64,000 bases of DNA from JACVRX01 sp963819885 (GTDB lineage Bacteria; Actinomycetota; Actinomycetes; Jiangellales; Jiangellaceae): assembly GCA_963819885.1 (NCBI GenBank), contig CAWFXV010000030.1, forward strand, positions 186,001 through 250,000, given 5' to 3'. Below, one piece after another: positions 27,287 to 36,520 of the stretch; position 1 is the stretch's first letter; the number at the start of each line of letters is the position of its first letter. A program made the translations under genes and the position numbers. The notes beneath the pieces were generated by a model, which saw only the letters and a list, made by a program, of their open reading frames with translations, had not been told where the DNA came from and ran no database searches.

Positions 27287-27322
27287 CCACGCAGGGCCGA
27301 CCAGAGTGTCGGCCCTGCGTGG
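27287..27322 (+). terminator. 15-bp perfect hairpin between the small ORF and the LAL regulator
   Basis: Arms 27287-27301 and 27308-27322 pair perfectly around a 6-nt loop (CAGAGT). No U-tract. It begins 13 nt after the small ORF stop and ends 4 nt before the ATG of the regulator, so it would either terminate the small transcript or mask the regulator start. Confidence 0.65.
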
Positions 27323-27326
27323 CACC

Positions 27327-30307
27327 ATGAACGGCGTGGCCCGAGTCGACTTCGAGACCCCGCTCGTCGGGCGGGAGCGCGAGGTGCACTCGCTCAGCGA
27401 GGCGCTCGACCGAGCCGGCCACGGACAGCCAGGAGCTGTGCTCGTCGCTGGAGATGCCGGCGTGGGCAAGACCCGGTTGCTGGGCGAGTTGACATTCCGA
27501 GCCACCGCCGGGGGCGCCACGGTCCTGGTCGGCCACTGCCTCGACGTCGGCGGCGTCGGATTGCCCTACCTTCCGTTCACCGAGGCGCTGCGCCCACTCA
27601 CTGCCGGCGGCGCAGAAAGCGGCGACCGACCCGGCGATCGGTCCGGTGCGGGACCTGGCCCCGGACTGGGACTGGGGCTCGGCGCCGTACCCACACCCGG
27701 TGGCGAGCTCAGCCAGCTACAGCTCTTCGACGGCGTCGCGAGCACGCTCGCCAAGGCTGGTCTCGACGGCGACGGGCCGGCACTGCTTGTCATCGAGGAT
27801 CTGCACTGGGCAGACCAGTCCACGCGCGACCTGTTCGCGTTCCTGGTCGGGCGTCTACGGGAGGAGCGCCTGCTCATCATCGGCAGCTACCGCACCGACG
27901 ACTTGCACCGCCGGCATCCGCTTCGCCCGCTCGTGGCTCAGCTCACCCGGCTGCCGGTCGTCGAGCGTCTTGACGTCGTTCCCTTCGACGCGGAGGAGAT
28001 GAGCCGATACTTGGCGGCCCTGCGCGGCTCACCGGTCGATGACGTGACCGTGCGGCGGATTCTCGACCGGTCCGAGGGCAACGCCTATTACGCCCAAGAG
28101 CTCCTCCATGCCGGTAGCGCCTCCAATGACAACCCGCTACTGCCGGCCCCGCTCGCCGACGTCCTGCTGACCCGCCTCGAGCAGTTGTCGCCGACGTCCC
28201 AGCAAGTGGTTCGGGTGGCGTCGGTCGGCGGCCGTCGGGTCGGGCACGAATTGCTTGCCCGCGCCAGCGAGCTGGACAGCTCCGAGCTGGAGGCGGCCCA
28301 GCGCGAGGCGATCACCCACCAGGTTTTGGTCGCCGAGGAGGGCGAGCGCTACGCGTTTCGCCACGCCTTGCTGGCCGAGGCGGTGTACGGGGACCTGTTG
28401 CCGGGCGAGCGAGTTCGCCTGCACGCGACCTTTGCCCAGCTCATCGATGAGTCGATCGACGGCCGCGAGCCGCTGGGTTCGGCCGCCGCGCTTGCTCATC
28501 ACCGGTTACAGAGCCATGACGTGCCCGGCGCGTTGACGGCCTCCGTTCGGGCCGCCGCCGAGGCGGAGTCGCTTCGGGCACCGGCCGAGGCATGGCGACA
28601 TCTGGAGCAGGTGCTCCAACTGTGGGACGCCGTCGAGGACGCCGAGGAGCGGGCCAGCGCCGACGTCGTGCGAATCGGCCTCCGCGCCGCGGCGATGGCC
28701 AGCCGCGCGGGGAAAACGCCAGGGCTGCCGCGCTGGCCGAATCCGCCGCGTCTCGGCTCGACCCGGTCGCCGACCCACAGCGCGCTGCGGCCGTGGCCCA
28801 CAAGCGCGCCCTGCACCTGCTCAGCGACGACCGACCGGAACAAGCGCTCGACGCCGCCTTGGCGGCCCTTGCCTTCGCCGCCGAGGCGGGTGACAAGCCG
28901 ACGGCTCCATCGGCGTGGGCATCGGCCACCGCGGCGAGGGCACTGTCGAGCCTGAATCGCGAGGCCGAAGCACGGGAGTACGCCGAACGAGCCCTCGCCG
29001 AGGCGGTCGAGATCGGCAGCGCGGGCGCCGAGGCCGACGCGCTCGTCACGCTCGCCACGATGGACAGCCGTGAGGGCCTGGACGGCACTGCCCCCGAACT
29101 ACTCGTCCGCGCCCGCGACCTGGCCCAAGAGGCCGGCGACCTGCCGACCGAGATGCGTGTCTCGTACAACTTGGCCGCGGAACGGTACGACTCCGGCGAC
29201 ATCGAAGGAGCGCTACGACTGTTGGACGCGGCGGTCGAGCGCAGTGTCGCCACCGGCCTGTCGTGGAGTCCCTATGGTGTCGAGTTGCAGTCGCTTCAGG
29301 TCGTTGCCCGATTCGTGACCGGCGACTGGACCGGCAGCATTGCCGCAACCAGGCATGCCGGCAGGCGGCCGCCGGACGGAATGATCGCTCGGCTGTCCAC
29401 GGTGTCGCTGCACGTGACGGTGGCCCGCGGAGATCCAGCCGCGCTGGCGATGGTTCAGGCGCTGGAGAACGAGTGGTACCGAGACCCGACGATCGCCATG
29501 ATCTCCGGCGGTTGCGGTGCCGATCTGCTGCGGTGGCGGGAGGAGCCGCTGGCCGCCCTGGAGATGGCCGAGCGGACGCTGACCTACGTCGAGAACAGTT
29601 GGCCACTGTTCCTCGGCGCGATCTGGCTGTCCGCCATCGGGCTGGCCGCCGCAGGCGATCTGGCCGAGCATGCTCGGCTGGTTCACGACGAAGCGGAACT
29701 CACCACTGCGCTGGACGCCGGGGAGCGGCTGCTCGCGCAGGCCCGGAATGTCGCCCGCGAAGGTAGTCCCCGCGGCGGCGTACTCGGCCCGGAAGGTCGC
29801 GCCTGGCTGCTGCGGGCCGAGGCCGAGTACTCCCGGGTCGCCGGTGCCTCCGACGTCGACCTCTGGCAGCGCACAACCGAGGAGTTCGGCTATGGCCACC
29901 GCTACGAGCAGGCACGGTCCCGCTGGCGGCTGGCCGAAGCACTGCTCGCCGCGGACCAACGCGACGCGGCCGCCACCGAGGCTCGGGCGGCCCACGACGT
30001 CGCGGTCGAGCTGGGCGCGCGCCCACTCGAGACCGCGATCGAAGCGCTGGCCCGCCGGGGCCGGCTGGACGTCGGCATCGCTACGCCCACGTCGACCGAC
30101 GGTGGACTCACCGCCCGCGAACGTGAAGTACTCGCTCTTCTCGCCGAGGGCCTGACCAACCGGCAGATCGGACAGCAGCTCTACATCGCCGAGAAGACGG
30201 CGAGTGTGCACGTCTCGAACATCCTGGCGAAGCTCGGAGCATCTGGCCGAACCGAGGCCGTGACAGTCGCTCACCGCCGCGGCCTGCTCGGCGATTCCGC
30301 TCCGTAG
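27327..30307 (+). pseudogene. LAL-type LuxR transcriptional regulator, one frameshift
   Basis: Large ATP-binding regulator of the LuxR family (MalT/LAL type); about 993 residues when joined. N-terminal AAA part: TPLVGREREV, Walker A GDAGVGKT at 42-49, Walker B LLVIEDLHWADQST. A long helical repeat middle follows, then a C-terminal HTH (LTAREREVLALLAEGLTNRQ, then IGQQLYIAEKTASVHVSNIL). The frame breaks at GGGGAAAA (28709-28716): the first frame stops at 28955, and the family sequence resumes one base back at ENARAAALAE. A missing G would restore it. No Shine-Dalgarno is seen before ATG 27327; a hairpin ends 4 nt upstream. Target genes unknown. Confidence 0.85.
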
Positions 30308-30327
30308 GTTGTGGTTGCGCTCTTGTC

Positions 30328-30442
30328 GGGGGTGGGGGGAACGGTTCTCCGAGGCCAATCCATGCTCTTCCCGCCAAACGTCAACACCGCCTGTCCCCCG
30401 GACTTCGTTCTTCAGCCTCTGAGAACCGTTCCCCCCACCCCC
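30328..30442 (+). repeat. Structured palindromic element, copy 1
   Basis: Arms of 28 nt (30328-30355 and 30415-30442) pair with a single mismatch (30350/30420): a 22-bp G/C-rich outer stem and a 5-bp GAGGC/GCCTC inner stem around a 59-nt loop. It lies 20 nt after the LAL regulator stop. Inner sequence conserved with copy 2: GAGGCCAnTCCAnGCT at the left and CTTCGTTCTTyAGCCTC at the right, with identical spacing (46 nt between GAGGCC and CTTCG). It could be a terminator-like RNA or a miniature palindromic repeat. Confidence 0.7.
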
Positions 30443-30602
30443 TCCTGCTCTGGTCACTGCGGCGGGAATTCACACCTCGACCGCACTTGTCCTGCGGTTC
30501 GGATGTTCGAGACGTGAAGGGGGAAGGGACACCGATGTCGGACGCCGCTTTGGGCCGGCTCTGGTGCTGATCGACCACAGCCGAGGGTGACCTTCGGCGG
30601 CG

Positions 30603-30713
30603 GGGTGGGACGAGAGGTTCCAGGAGGCTAAAGAACGAAGCTCGGGAACGCGCATGAGGGCGACGATGGGCACGACAGCTTGGACTGGCCTCCGGGAACC
30701 TCTCGTCCCATCC
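30603..30713 (-). repeat. Structured palindromic element, copy 2 (inverted)
   Basis: Outer arms 30606-30621 and 30695-30710 pair perfectly for 16 bp (a G-U and two more pairs extend it to 30603/30713). After one mismatch, GGAGGC 30623-30628 pairs with GCCTCC 30688-30693. Read on the minus strand it matches copy 1 in length and in the inner conserved blocks, while the outer stem has a different sequence that still pairs. It follows trmD by 6 nt, so each copy lies 3' of a convergent gene in the same relative orientation. Confidence 0.7.
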
Positions 30714-30719
30714 GGCCGC

Positions 30720-31508
30720 TCAGGAGCCGCAACCGCAGTCAGCTCGGCGGGAGGCGTCCAGCCAACACTCGGCGAGAACAGCGAGGTCGTGGGCGTCGAG
30801 GGTCGACGGGTCGAGGCGATCGAGCAAGTCGGGGCGTAGGACAGCGGTTCGGCGCAGGGCCTGGTCGCGCCGCCAGCGGACGATGTTGGCATGGTGGCCG
30901 GACAGCAGGACCTCCGGCACATCGAGCCCGCGCCAGGACGGCGGCTTGGTGAAGAGGGGATATTCGAGCAGCCCATCGGCTCCGTGTGACTCCTCGACGA
31001 TCGACTCCGGATTCCCGACGACGCCGGGAAGCAACCTGGCGATGGCCTCGAGGATGACGAGGACTGCTGCCTCACCACCGCTGAGTACGTAGTCCCCGAG
31101 GGACACCTCGTCGACGGGCATCCGCGTTGCCGCGTCCTGGACGAACCGCGCGTCGATGCCTTCATATCGGCCACACGCAAAGACCAACCAGGGTTCGGCG
31201 GCGAACTCCTCGGCGAGCGCCTGGTCGAACCGGCGACCGGACGGGGTGGGAAGGACGACACGAGGAGGCGGATCTGCAGCGATCGGCACCACCTCGTCCA
31301 GAGCGGCACCCCACACGTCCGGGCGCATGACCATGCCGGCACCACCGCCGTACGGCGTGTCGTCGACGCTGCGATGACGGTCAACGGTCCAGTCGCGCAG
31401 GTCGTGTACCCGCACATCGATGACGCCGGACTCGCGAGCCTTGCCCATCAGGGACAGTGCGAGCGGTGACAAGTAGTCCGGAAAGATCGTGATGACGTCA
31501 ACCCTCAC
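30720..31508 (-). CDS. trmD: tRNA (guanine37-N1)-methyltransferase
   Basis: Methylates G37 of tRNAs with a preceding G, preventing +1 slippage; trefoil-knot SAM enzyme. 262 residues. Motifs: VDVITIFPDYLSPL, TPYGGGAGMVMRPDV, FACGRYEGIDARF, and the knot VSLGDYVLSGGEAAVLVI. The C-terminal domain follows after ESHGADGLLEYPLFTKP. GTG 31508 overlaps the rimM stop by 4 nt. Confidence 0.97.
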   Translation of the reverse strand: MRVDVITIFPDYLSPLALSLMGKARESGVIDVRVHDLRDWTVDRHRSVDDTPYGGGAGMVMRPDVWGAALDEVVPIAADPPPRVVLPTPSGRRFDQALAEEFAAEPWLVFACGRYEGIDARFVQDAATRMPVDEVSLGDYVLSGGEAAVLVILEAIARLLPGVVGNPESIVEESHGADGLLEYPLFTKPPSWRGLDVPEVLLSGHHANIVRWRRDQALRRTAVLRPDLLDRLDPSTLDAHDLAVLAECWLDASRRADCGCGS

Positions 31509-32035
31509 GGCGTTGCCTCGTCGACGTCGGCGGGGTCGAGCAGGCCGCGCGGCGGATCGATGACGACGCGTCCGCCCGGCAGGTCGACCTCGGGCACGAT
31601 CTGCGCGACGAACGGCACAAGCACCTCGGCGGCGTCGCGCGCGATCACCAAGAGGTCCTGCTCGGGGAGATGGAGCACGTCGGCGACCGTGCCGATGTCC
31701 TCGTCAGTCGTGGTGACGGCACGCAGCCCGACCAGCTGATGGTCGAAGAACTCGTCCGGGTCGGTAGGGCGCTCGTCGACACTCACGTCGCTGAGCAGCC
31801 GAACACCGCGCAGCGCCTCGGCGCCGGTCCGGTCGGCCACCCCGTCGAAACGCACCAGCAGTCGGCCCCCGTGCCAGCGGGTCTGCTGGACAGTGAGCGG
31901 GCCGGCGCGCTCCGGCTCGGTCGTCAAGCGTGCGCCGGCAGCAAAACGAAGGTCCGCAGCATCCGTGCGCACCTCGACGCTGACCTCACCGGCGATTCCG
32001 TGCGGGCGCCCGATCCGTCCCACCGTCACGAGCAC
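31505..32035 (-). CDS. rimM: 16S rRNA processing protein RimM
   Basis: Assembly factor for the 30S head that binds uS19. 176 residues with N-terminal RimM barrel (VTVGRIGRPHGIAGEVSVEV) and C-terminal PRC-barrel (DEFFDHQLVGLRAVT to VPEVDLPGGRVVIDPPRGLL). ATG 32035 lies 32 nt after the khpA stop. Part of rpsP-khpA-rimM-trmD. Confidence 0.95.
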   Translation of the reverse strand: MLVTVGRIGRPHGIAGEVSVEVRTDAADLRFAAGARLTTEPERAGPLTVQQTRWHGGRLLVRFDGVADRTGAEALRGVRLLSDVSVDERPTDPDEFFDHQLVGLRAVTTTDEDIGTVADVLHLPEQDLLVIARDAAEVLVPFVAQIVPEVDLPGGRVVIDPPRGLLDPADVDEATP

Positions 32036-32067
32036 GGAATCCTCCGCTGCCGGTCGACGCGGGGGAC

Positions 32068-32304
32068 CTAGCGGCCGTCGACGTCGACGAAGTCGATGCG
32101 AACTCCGGAGCCGGCCAGCGCACCGAGCACGGTACGAAAGGCCGTGGCCGTCCGCCCGCCGCGCCCGATGACCTTGCCCAGGTCGTCCGGGTGCACCCGA
32201 ACCTCGAGCAGCCGGCCGCGGCGCTGTTCGCGCGCGCGGACGTGCACGTCGTCGGGGTGTTCGACGATTCCGCGAACGAGATGCTCCAGCGCCTCGGCGA
32301 GCAA
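32068..32304 (-). CDS. khpA: KH-domain RNA-binding protein KhpA
   Basis: 78-residue single KH domain. The GxxG loop is in DLGKVIGRGGRTATAFRTVL. KhpA with KhpB binds RNA and affects cell elongation in firmicutes; the role in actinobacteria is less clear. ATG (or equivalent) 32304 is 5 nt after the rpsP stop, the standard position between rpsP and rimM. Confidence 0.95.
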   Translation of the reverse strand: MLAEALEHLVRGIVEHPDDVHVRAREQRRGRLLEVRVHPDDLGKVIGRGGRTATAFRTVLGALAGSGVRIDFVDVDGR

Positions 32305-32309
32305 GATCC

Positions 32310-32813
32310 TCAGCCCTCGGCGCCGGATTCGGCGGTCTTGTCCTCGGCTGCAGTTTCGGGCTCCGGAGCTGGTTCGCCTGTGGAGTCGGCGCCAGTCGCT
32401 TCCGGCTTCGCGGCCGCAGCCTTCTTGGTCCGCTTCTTCGGTGTCGTGGTCGCCTCGGGGCGGGTTTCGCCGTGCGCCTGGGCGAGGGCTGCGTCGAAAC
32501 GGGCTCGCTTGTCAGCAGTAGCTTCTTTGACCTTCAGCGTTCCCTCGGCGCCGGGCAGGCCCTTGAACTTCTGCCAGTCGCCGGTCACCTTGAGCAACGC
32601 GAGAACGGGGTCTGTGGGTTGGGCGCCGACGCCGAGCCAGTACTGCGCCCGCGAAGAGTCGATGTCGATCAGACTCGGATCTTCCTTCGGGTGGTACTTG
32701 CCGATCTGCTCGATCGCCCGACCGTCGCGCTTGGTACGCGCGTCGGCGACGATGATGCGGTACTGGGGGTTGCGGATCTTTCCCATCCGCTTCAGCTTGA
32801 TCTTGACAGCCAC
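32310..32813 (-). CDS. rpsP: 30S ribosomal protein bS16 with long tail
   Basis: Small-subunit protein S16. Core: VKIKLKRMGKIRNPQYRIIV, KRDGRAIEQIGKYHP, and YWLGVGAQPTDPVLALL. 167 residues, about 80 more than E. coli, because of a Lys/Ala/Glu-rich low-complexity C-terminal tail (TTPKKRTKKAAAAKPEATG and acidic end), common in actinobacteria. GTG 32813 with AGGAG about 10 nt upstream. Confidence 0.96.
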   Translation of the reverse strand: MAVKIKLKRMGKIRNPQYRIIVADARTKRDGRAIEQIGKYHPKEDPSLIDIDSSRAQYWLGVGAQPTDPVLALLKVTGDWQKFKGLPGAEGTLKVKEATADKRARFDAALAQAHGETRPEATTTPKKRTKKAAAAKPEATGADSTGEPAPEPETAAEDKTAESGAEG

Positions 32814-32988
32814 TGGCGTGGAGTCTCCTGTTTCTCGGGACGCGGGGTGATACGCCGCGGATCGGGTGGGGCACCGGCCTCGGCGTCTCGGCTGGACTCG
32901 ACGGCTGCGGGTGAGAGGGTCCGCGCGGTCGCCGGTTCAGTCCGCCATTGTGCCAGACCAGCGCCAGGGGCCCAACCGGCGGCGGCGC

Positions 32989-34071
32989 TCATCGGACGAC
33001 AGCCCCTCGCAGGACGATCCGCTCCGGAGCGAGCAGCGTCGCCGGTTCCGTCGTTGGATCGACGGTGAAGACGGCCAGATCCGCGGGCGCCCCCTCGACC
33101 AGGGTGCCCGAATCACCGAGGAGGTAGGCCCGGGCGCGCCAGGAGGCGGCCGCGACAGCGTCGACAGCCGGAATGCCGGCGTGCACCAGTTCGAGCACCT
33201 CCCGTGCGACCAGTCCATGCGGCAACACACCGCCGGCGTCGGTGCCGGCAAAGATATCCACGCCGGCTTCGAACGCCGTGCTGACCGTCCGGTACCGACG
33301 CTCGTGCAGCACCCGCATGTGGGCCGCGTACGTCGGGAACCGGGCCTCACCTTGGTCGGCGTACATCGGGAAGTTGTTGATGTTGACCAGAGTCGGCACC
33401 ATCGACACACGGCGCTCGGCCATCAACGCAATGAGATCGGGGGACAATCCGGTGCCGTGCTCGATGCCGTCAATGCCTGCGCCCAGCAGGTCGGGGAGCG
33501 CGTCCTCACCGAAGACGTGCGCGGTTACCCGAGCCCCGAGTTCGTGGGCGCGGGCGATGGCGGACTCCAAGGCTGCGCGCGGCCAGCACGGGGCGAGGTC
33601 TCCCCGCTCGCGGTCGATCCAGTCCCCGACCAGCTTGACCCAGCCGTCGCCGCGCTTCGCCTCGGCCTCGACATAGCTGACGAGCTGGTCAGGCTCGATC
33701 TCCCACCCGTAGTTGCGTAGATAGCGACCGGTCCGGGCGATGTGTCGGCCCGCCCGGATGATCCTGGGCAGATCCGGCCGGTCGTCGACCCATCTCGTGT
33801 CGCCCGCAGAACCCGCATCGCGGATCAGCAACACGCCCGCATCGCGGTCCGCGACGGCCTGCCGCTCGGCGTCCTCGCGCGGCACTGCCCCACGGGAGTC
33901 CAGTCCGACATGGCAGTGCAGGTCGACCAGACCGGGCAATACCCAACCCTCGGCGACGGTTTCCGTACCCGGCACGGGGTCGAAGGTGACGCGGCCCTCT
34001 CGTATCCAGAGATCGCGGTGCTCCCGCTCGGGCAGCACGACCCCCCGCACGTGCAGGGGTTCGATGACCAC
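32989..34071 (-). CDS. Amidohydrolase-family protein
   Basis: 360-residue metal-dependent hydrolase. The TIM-barrel metal ligands are visible: HxH in LVDLHCHVGL, Lys in GWVKLVGDW, His in VTAHVFGEDA, His in GIEHGTGLS and Asp in FAGTDAGGVLP. Small beta-sandwich parts flank it at both ends (N-terminal IREGRVTFDPVPG, C-terminal APADLAVFTVDP). Substrates of this imidazolonepropionase/prolidase-like group vary. Sits between ffh and rpsP, where actinobacteria often carry it. Confidence 0.85.
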   Translation of the reverse strand: MVIEPLHVRGVVLPEREHRDLWIREGRVTFDPVPGTETVAEGWVLPGLVDLHCHVGLDSRGAVPREDAERQAVADRDAGVLLIRDAGSAGDTRWVDDRPDLPRIIRAGRHIARTGRYLRNYGWEIEPDQLVSYVEAEAKRGDGWVKLVGDWIDRERGDLAPCWPRAALESAIARAHELGARVTAHVFGEDALPDLLGAGIDGIEHGTGLSPDLIALMAERRVSMVPTLVNINNFPMYADQGEARFPTYAAHMRVLHERRYRTVSTAFEAGVDIFAGTDAGGVLPHGLVAREVLELVHAGIPAVDAVAAASWRARAYLLGDSGTLVEGAPADLAVFTVDPTTEPATLLAPERIVLRGAVVR

Positions 34072-34074
34072 CGG

Positions 34075-35664
34075 TCAGCGCCGCTTCAAGTACTCGGTGA
34101 CATCGTCGGGTAGCTGCACGGTGGCCGGGTCGAACTCAGCCCCTCCGCCGCCGCCGAAAGCCGCGGGTATCTCGCCCGGCTTCGGCATCACGTGTCGGTC
34201 AGCGGCGGCGGCTTCTGCGGCGGCGAGTTCTGCCGCTCGCTTGGCGGGGTTTCCTGACCGGCCACCGCCGCGTTGCTTACCCTTTCTCGCCTGCTTGCCC
34301 TTGCTCTTCTTGCCCACTGCGCCCGGCATCCCCGGCAGACCCGGCATGCCGGGGAACCCACCTCCCCTGGCGGCCTGGCTCATCATGTCCCTGGCAACGA
34401 AGAACCGCTCGACGAGCTGGTTGACCTCGCTGACCTGGGTCCCCGAGCCGCGAGCGATTCGGGATCGCCGTGAACCGTTGATGATCTTGGGGTTCTCTCG
34501 CTCTGCCGGGGTCATCGACCGGATGATCGCCTGGATCCGGTCGACATCCCGGTCGTCGAGTTGGTCGAGTGCGTCGCGCATCTGGCCGGCGCCCGGAAGC
34601 ATCCCGATCAGATTCCTGATCGGGCCCATCCGTCTGATGGCTTGGAGCTGGCCGAGGAAGTCCTCGAGGGTGAAGTCGGTGCCCTTCTGCAGCTTTCGGG
34701 CCATGTCCTCGGCCTGCGAGGCGTCGAACACCTTCTCGGCTTGCTCGATCAGGGTCAGGACGTCGCCCAGGTCGAGAATCCGAGACGCCATGCGCTCGGG
34801 ATGGAAGACATCGAAGTCCGCGAGCTTCTCCCCGGCGGAGGCGAACATCACCGGGCGACCGGTCACCGACGCCACCGACAGCGCCGCGCCGCCGCGCGCG
34901 TCACCGTCGAGCTTGGTCAGCACCACGCCGTCGAAGCCGACACCGTCGAGGAACGCCCGAGCGGTCGTGACTGCGTCTTGGCCGATCATCGCGTCGACGA
35001 CGAACAATGTCTCGTCGGGGCGGATCGCATCGCGAATGTCCCTGGCCTGAGCCATCATCTCTGCATCGATGCCGAGCCGTCCGGCGGTATCGACGACCAC
35101 GACGTCGTACAGCTTCTGCCGGGCCTGCTCGACACCAGACCGCGCGACGGCCACCGGGTCACCGACGCCGTTGCCGGGCTCTGGCGCCCAGACGGCAACC
35201 CCGGCCTGTTCTCCCACCACCTGCAATTGCGTCACGGCATTGGGTCGCTGCAGGTCGGCGGCCACGAGCAGCGGCTGATGGCCGGTGTTCTTCAGCCAGA
35301 GGCCCAGCTTGGCGGCGAGCGTGGTCTTCCCCGAGCCCTGCAGGCCCGCCAGCATGACCACAGTCGGCGGCTGCTTCGCGAACTGCAGCCGCCGGGTTTC
35401 ACCACCCAGGATCCGCACCAACTCGTCATTGACGATCTTGACGACCTGCTGGGCCGGGTTGAGCGCTGCGGACACTTCCGCCCCGCGGGCGCGTTCCTTG
35501 ACCGCGGCGATGAAGTCCTTGACGACCGGCAGGGCGACGTCGGCCTCGAGCAGCGCAACCCGGATCTCGCGGGCGGTCGCGTCGATGTCAGCCTCGGAGA
35601 GCCGCCCCTTTCCGCGCAACGTCTTGAACGTCGCAGCCAAGCGGTCGGTGAGGGTAGCGAACAC
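34075..35664 (-). CDS. ffh: Signal recognition particle protein Ffh
   Basis: GTPase subunit of SRP for cotranslational membrane targeting. 529 residues: N domain (FATLTDRLAATFKTLRGKGR), G domain with P-loop GLQGSGKTTLAAKLG, DTAGRLGIDAEMM and TKLDGDARGG, and Met-rich M domain (IRRMGPIRNLIGMLPG, then a Gly/Met/Pro-rich FPGMPGLPGMPG stretch). GTG 35664 follows a GAGG about 12 nt upstream. The gene is divergent from the SDR across a short region with an 18-bp palindrome. Confidence 0.96.
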   Translation of the reverse strand: MFATLTDRLAATFKTLRGKGRLSEADIDATAREIRVALLEADVALPVVKDFIAAVKERARGAEVSAALNPAQQVVKIVNDELVRILGGETRRLQFAKQPPTVVMLAGLQGSGKTTLAAKLGLWLKNTGHQPLLVAADLQRPNAVTQLQVVGEQAGVAVWAPEPGNGVGDPVAVARSGVEQARQKLYDVVVVDTAGRLGIDAEMMAQARDIRDAIRPDETLFVVDAMIGQDAVTTARAFLDGVGFDGVVLTKLDGDARGGAALSVASVTGRPVMFASAGEKLADFDVFHPERMASRILDLGDVLTLIEQAEKVFDASQAEDMARKLQKGTDFTLEDFLGQLQAIRRMGPIRNLIGMLPGAGQMRDALDQLDDRDVDRIQAIIRSMTPAERENPKIINGSRRSRIARGSGTQVSEVNQLVERFFVARDMMSQAARGGGFPGMPGLPGMPGAVGKKSKGKQARKGKQRGGGRSGNPAKRAAELAAAEAAAADRHVMPKPGEIPAAFGGGGGAEFDPATVQLPDDVTEYLKRR

Positions 35665-35700
35665 AGGTCTGGGATTCCTCGCGGCAATGGTGTCGGTTTG

Positions 35701-35718
35701 GTCAAGGCTAGCCTTGAC
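35701..35718. promoter_or_regulatory. Perfect 18-bp palindrome between ffh and the catabolic SDR
   Basis: GTCAAGGCT followed directly by AGCCTTGAC, no spacer. It lies 36 nt before the ffh start and 25 nt before the SDR start. A dimeric regulator could bind here; the position favours control of the SDR-RidA pair. The cluster's own PaaX protein is one candidate, but the sequence does not identify the binder. Confidence 0.5.
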
Positions 35719-35743
35719 GGTCTTCGTGCCACGTTGCCAGGGT

Positions 35744-36520
35744 GTGGCGGTGCCAGCCGACCTGCCGCCAGACCGGGTCTGTCTCGTCACCGGCGCAGGA
35801 CGGGGCATCGGGTCAGCCGTGGCCGCTCGACTGTCGGCCCGCGGTCACCGGGTCGCCTTGTGCGCCCGCACGCTCGATGAGCTCGATGCCGTCGCAGCCC
35901 GACTGCCCGGGCCATCGATCGTCGTACCCGCCGACCTCACCGCGGACAAGGCCGTCGACGAGGTCTTCGCCGCGGTCGAGAAGGAATGGGGACCGGTCGA
36001 GATCCTGGTCGCGAACGCAGGCGCCGGCACCTCCGCACCGATCGCCCGGATCTCCGACGCGGACTGGCAGCGCATGCTCGACCTCAACCTGACCGCCCCG
36101 TTCCGCTGCATGCGGCGCGCGCTACCCGCGATGACAGCGGCTGGCTGGGGCCGGATCGTGGTGATCGCGTCCGTTGCCGCCAAGCGCGGAGAGCCGTACA
36201 TCGCCGCCTACACCGCGGCCAAGCACGGCGTGCTGGGGCTGGTCCGGGCAGCGGCCGCGGAGGTGGCGCGAACGGGGGTGACCGTCAATGCGGTGTGTCC
36301 CGGTTACGTCGACACTCCGCTGACCGATGGCTCTGTGCGGGCGATCGTCGCCGCGACGGGCCGGACACCGGAACAGGCGCGGGCAGCACTCGAGGCAAAG
36401 CAGCCGATCGGGCGGCTGGTGACGGTGGACGAGGTGGCCGACGTAGTCGAGTTGTGCATCGGGAACGCAGCGATGACGGGGCAGGGGCTGAACGTGGACG
36501 GAGGGGCGGTCCAATCGTGA
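35744..36520 (+). CDS. Short-chain dehydrogenase/reductase (3-hydroxyacyl-CoA dehydrogenase type)
   Basis: SDR oxidoreductase, 258 residues. Cofactor motif TGAGRGIG near the N-terminus, NANAG-type VANAGAGTSAP, the Ser in VVIASVAAKRG, and catalytic Tyr-x3-Lys in YIAAYTAAKHG; end NVDGGAV. The first strand carries Ala-Arg after strand 2 (CARTLDELD), which suggests NADP or NAD cannot be separated with confidence. In this context it likely oxidises or reduces a ring or acyl-CoA alcohol. GTG 35744 or 35750. It overlaps the RidA gene by 4 nt. Confidence 0.85.
   Translation: MAVPADLPPDRVCLVTGAGRGIGSAVAARLSARGHRVALCARTLDELDAVAARLPGPSIVVPADLTADKAVDEVFAAVEKEWGPVEILVANAGAGTSAPIARISDADWQRMLDLNLTAPFRCMRRALPAMTAAGWGRIVVIASVAAKRGEPYIAAYTAAKHGVLGLVRAAAAEVARTGVTVNAVCPGYVDTPLTDGSVRAIVAATGRTPEQARAALEAKQPIGRLVTVDEVADVVELCIGNAAMTGQGLNVDGGAVQS

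Noticed and set aside
28706..28716. Programmed -1 frameshift in the LAL regulator
   Set aside because: GGG in the P site could re-pair after slipping, but the A-site AAA would have to pair with GAA. The heptamer is not canonical and an indel is simpler.
34561..35880. 439-codon plus-strand open frame
   Set aside because: Complement of ffh; residue composition is a shadow and it has no start signal.
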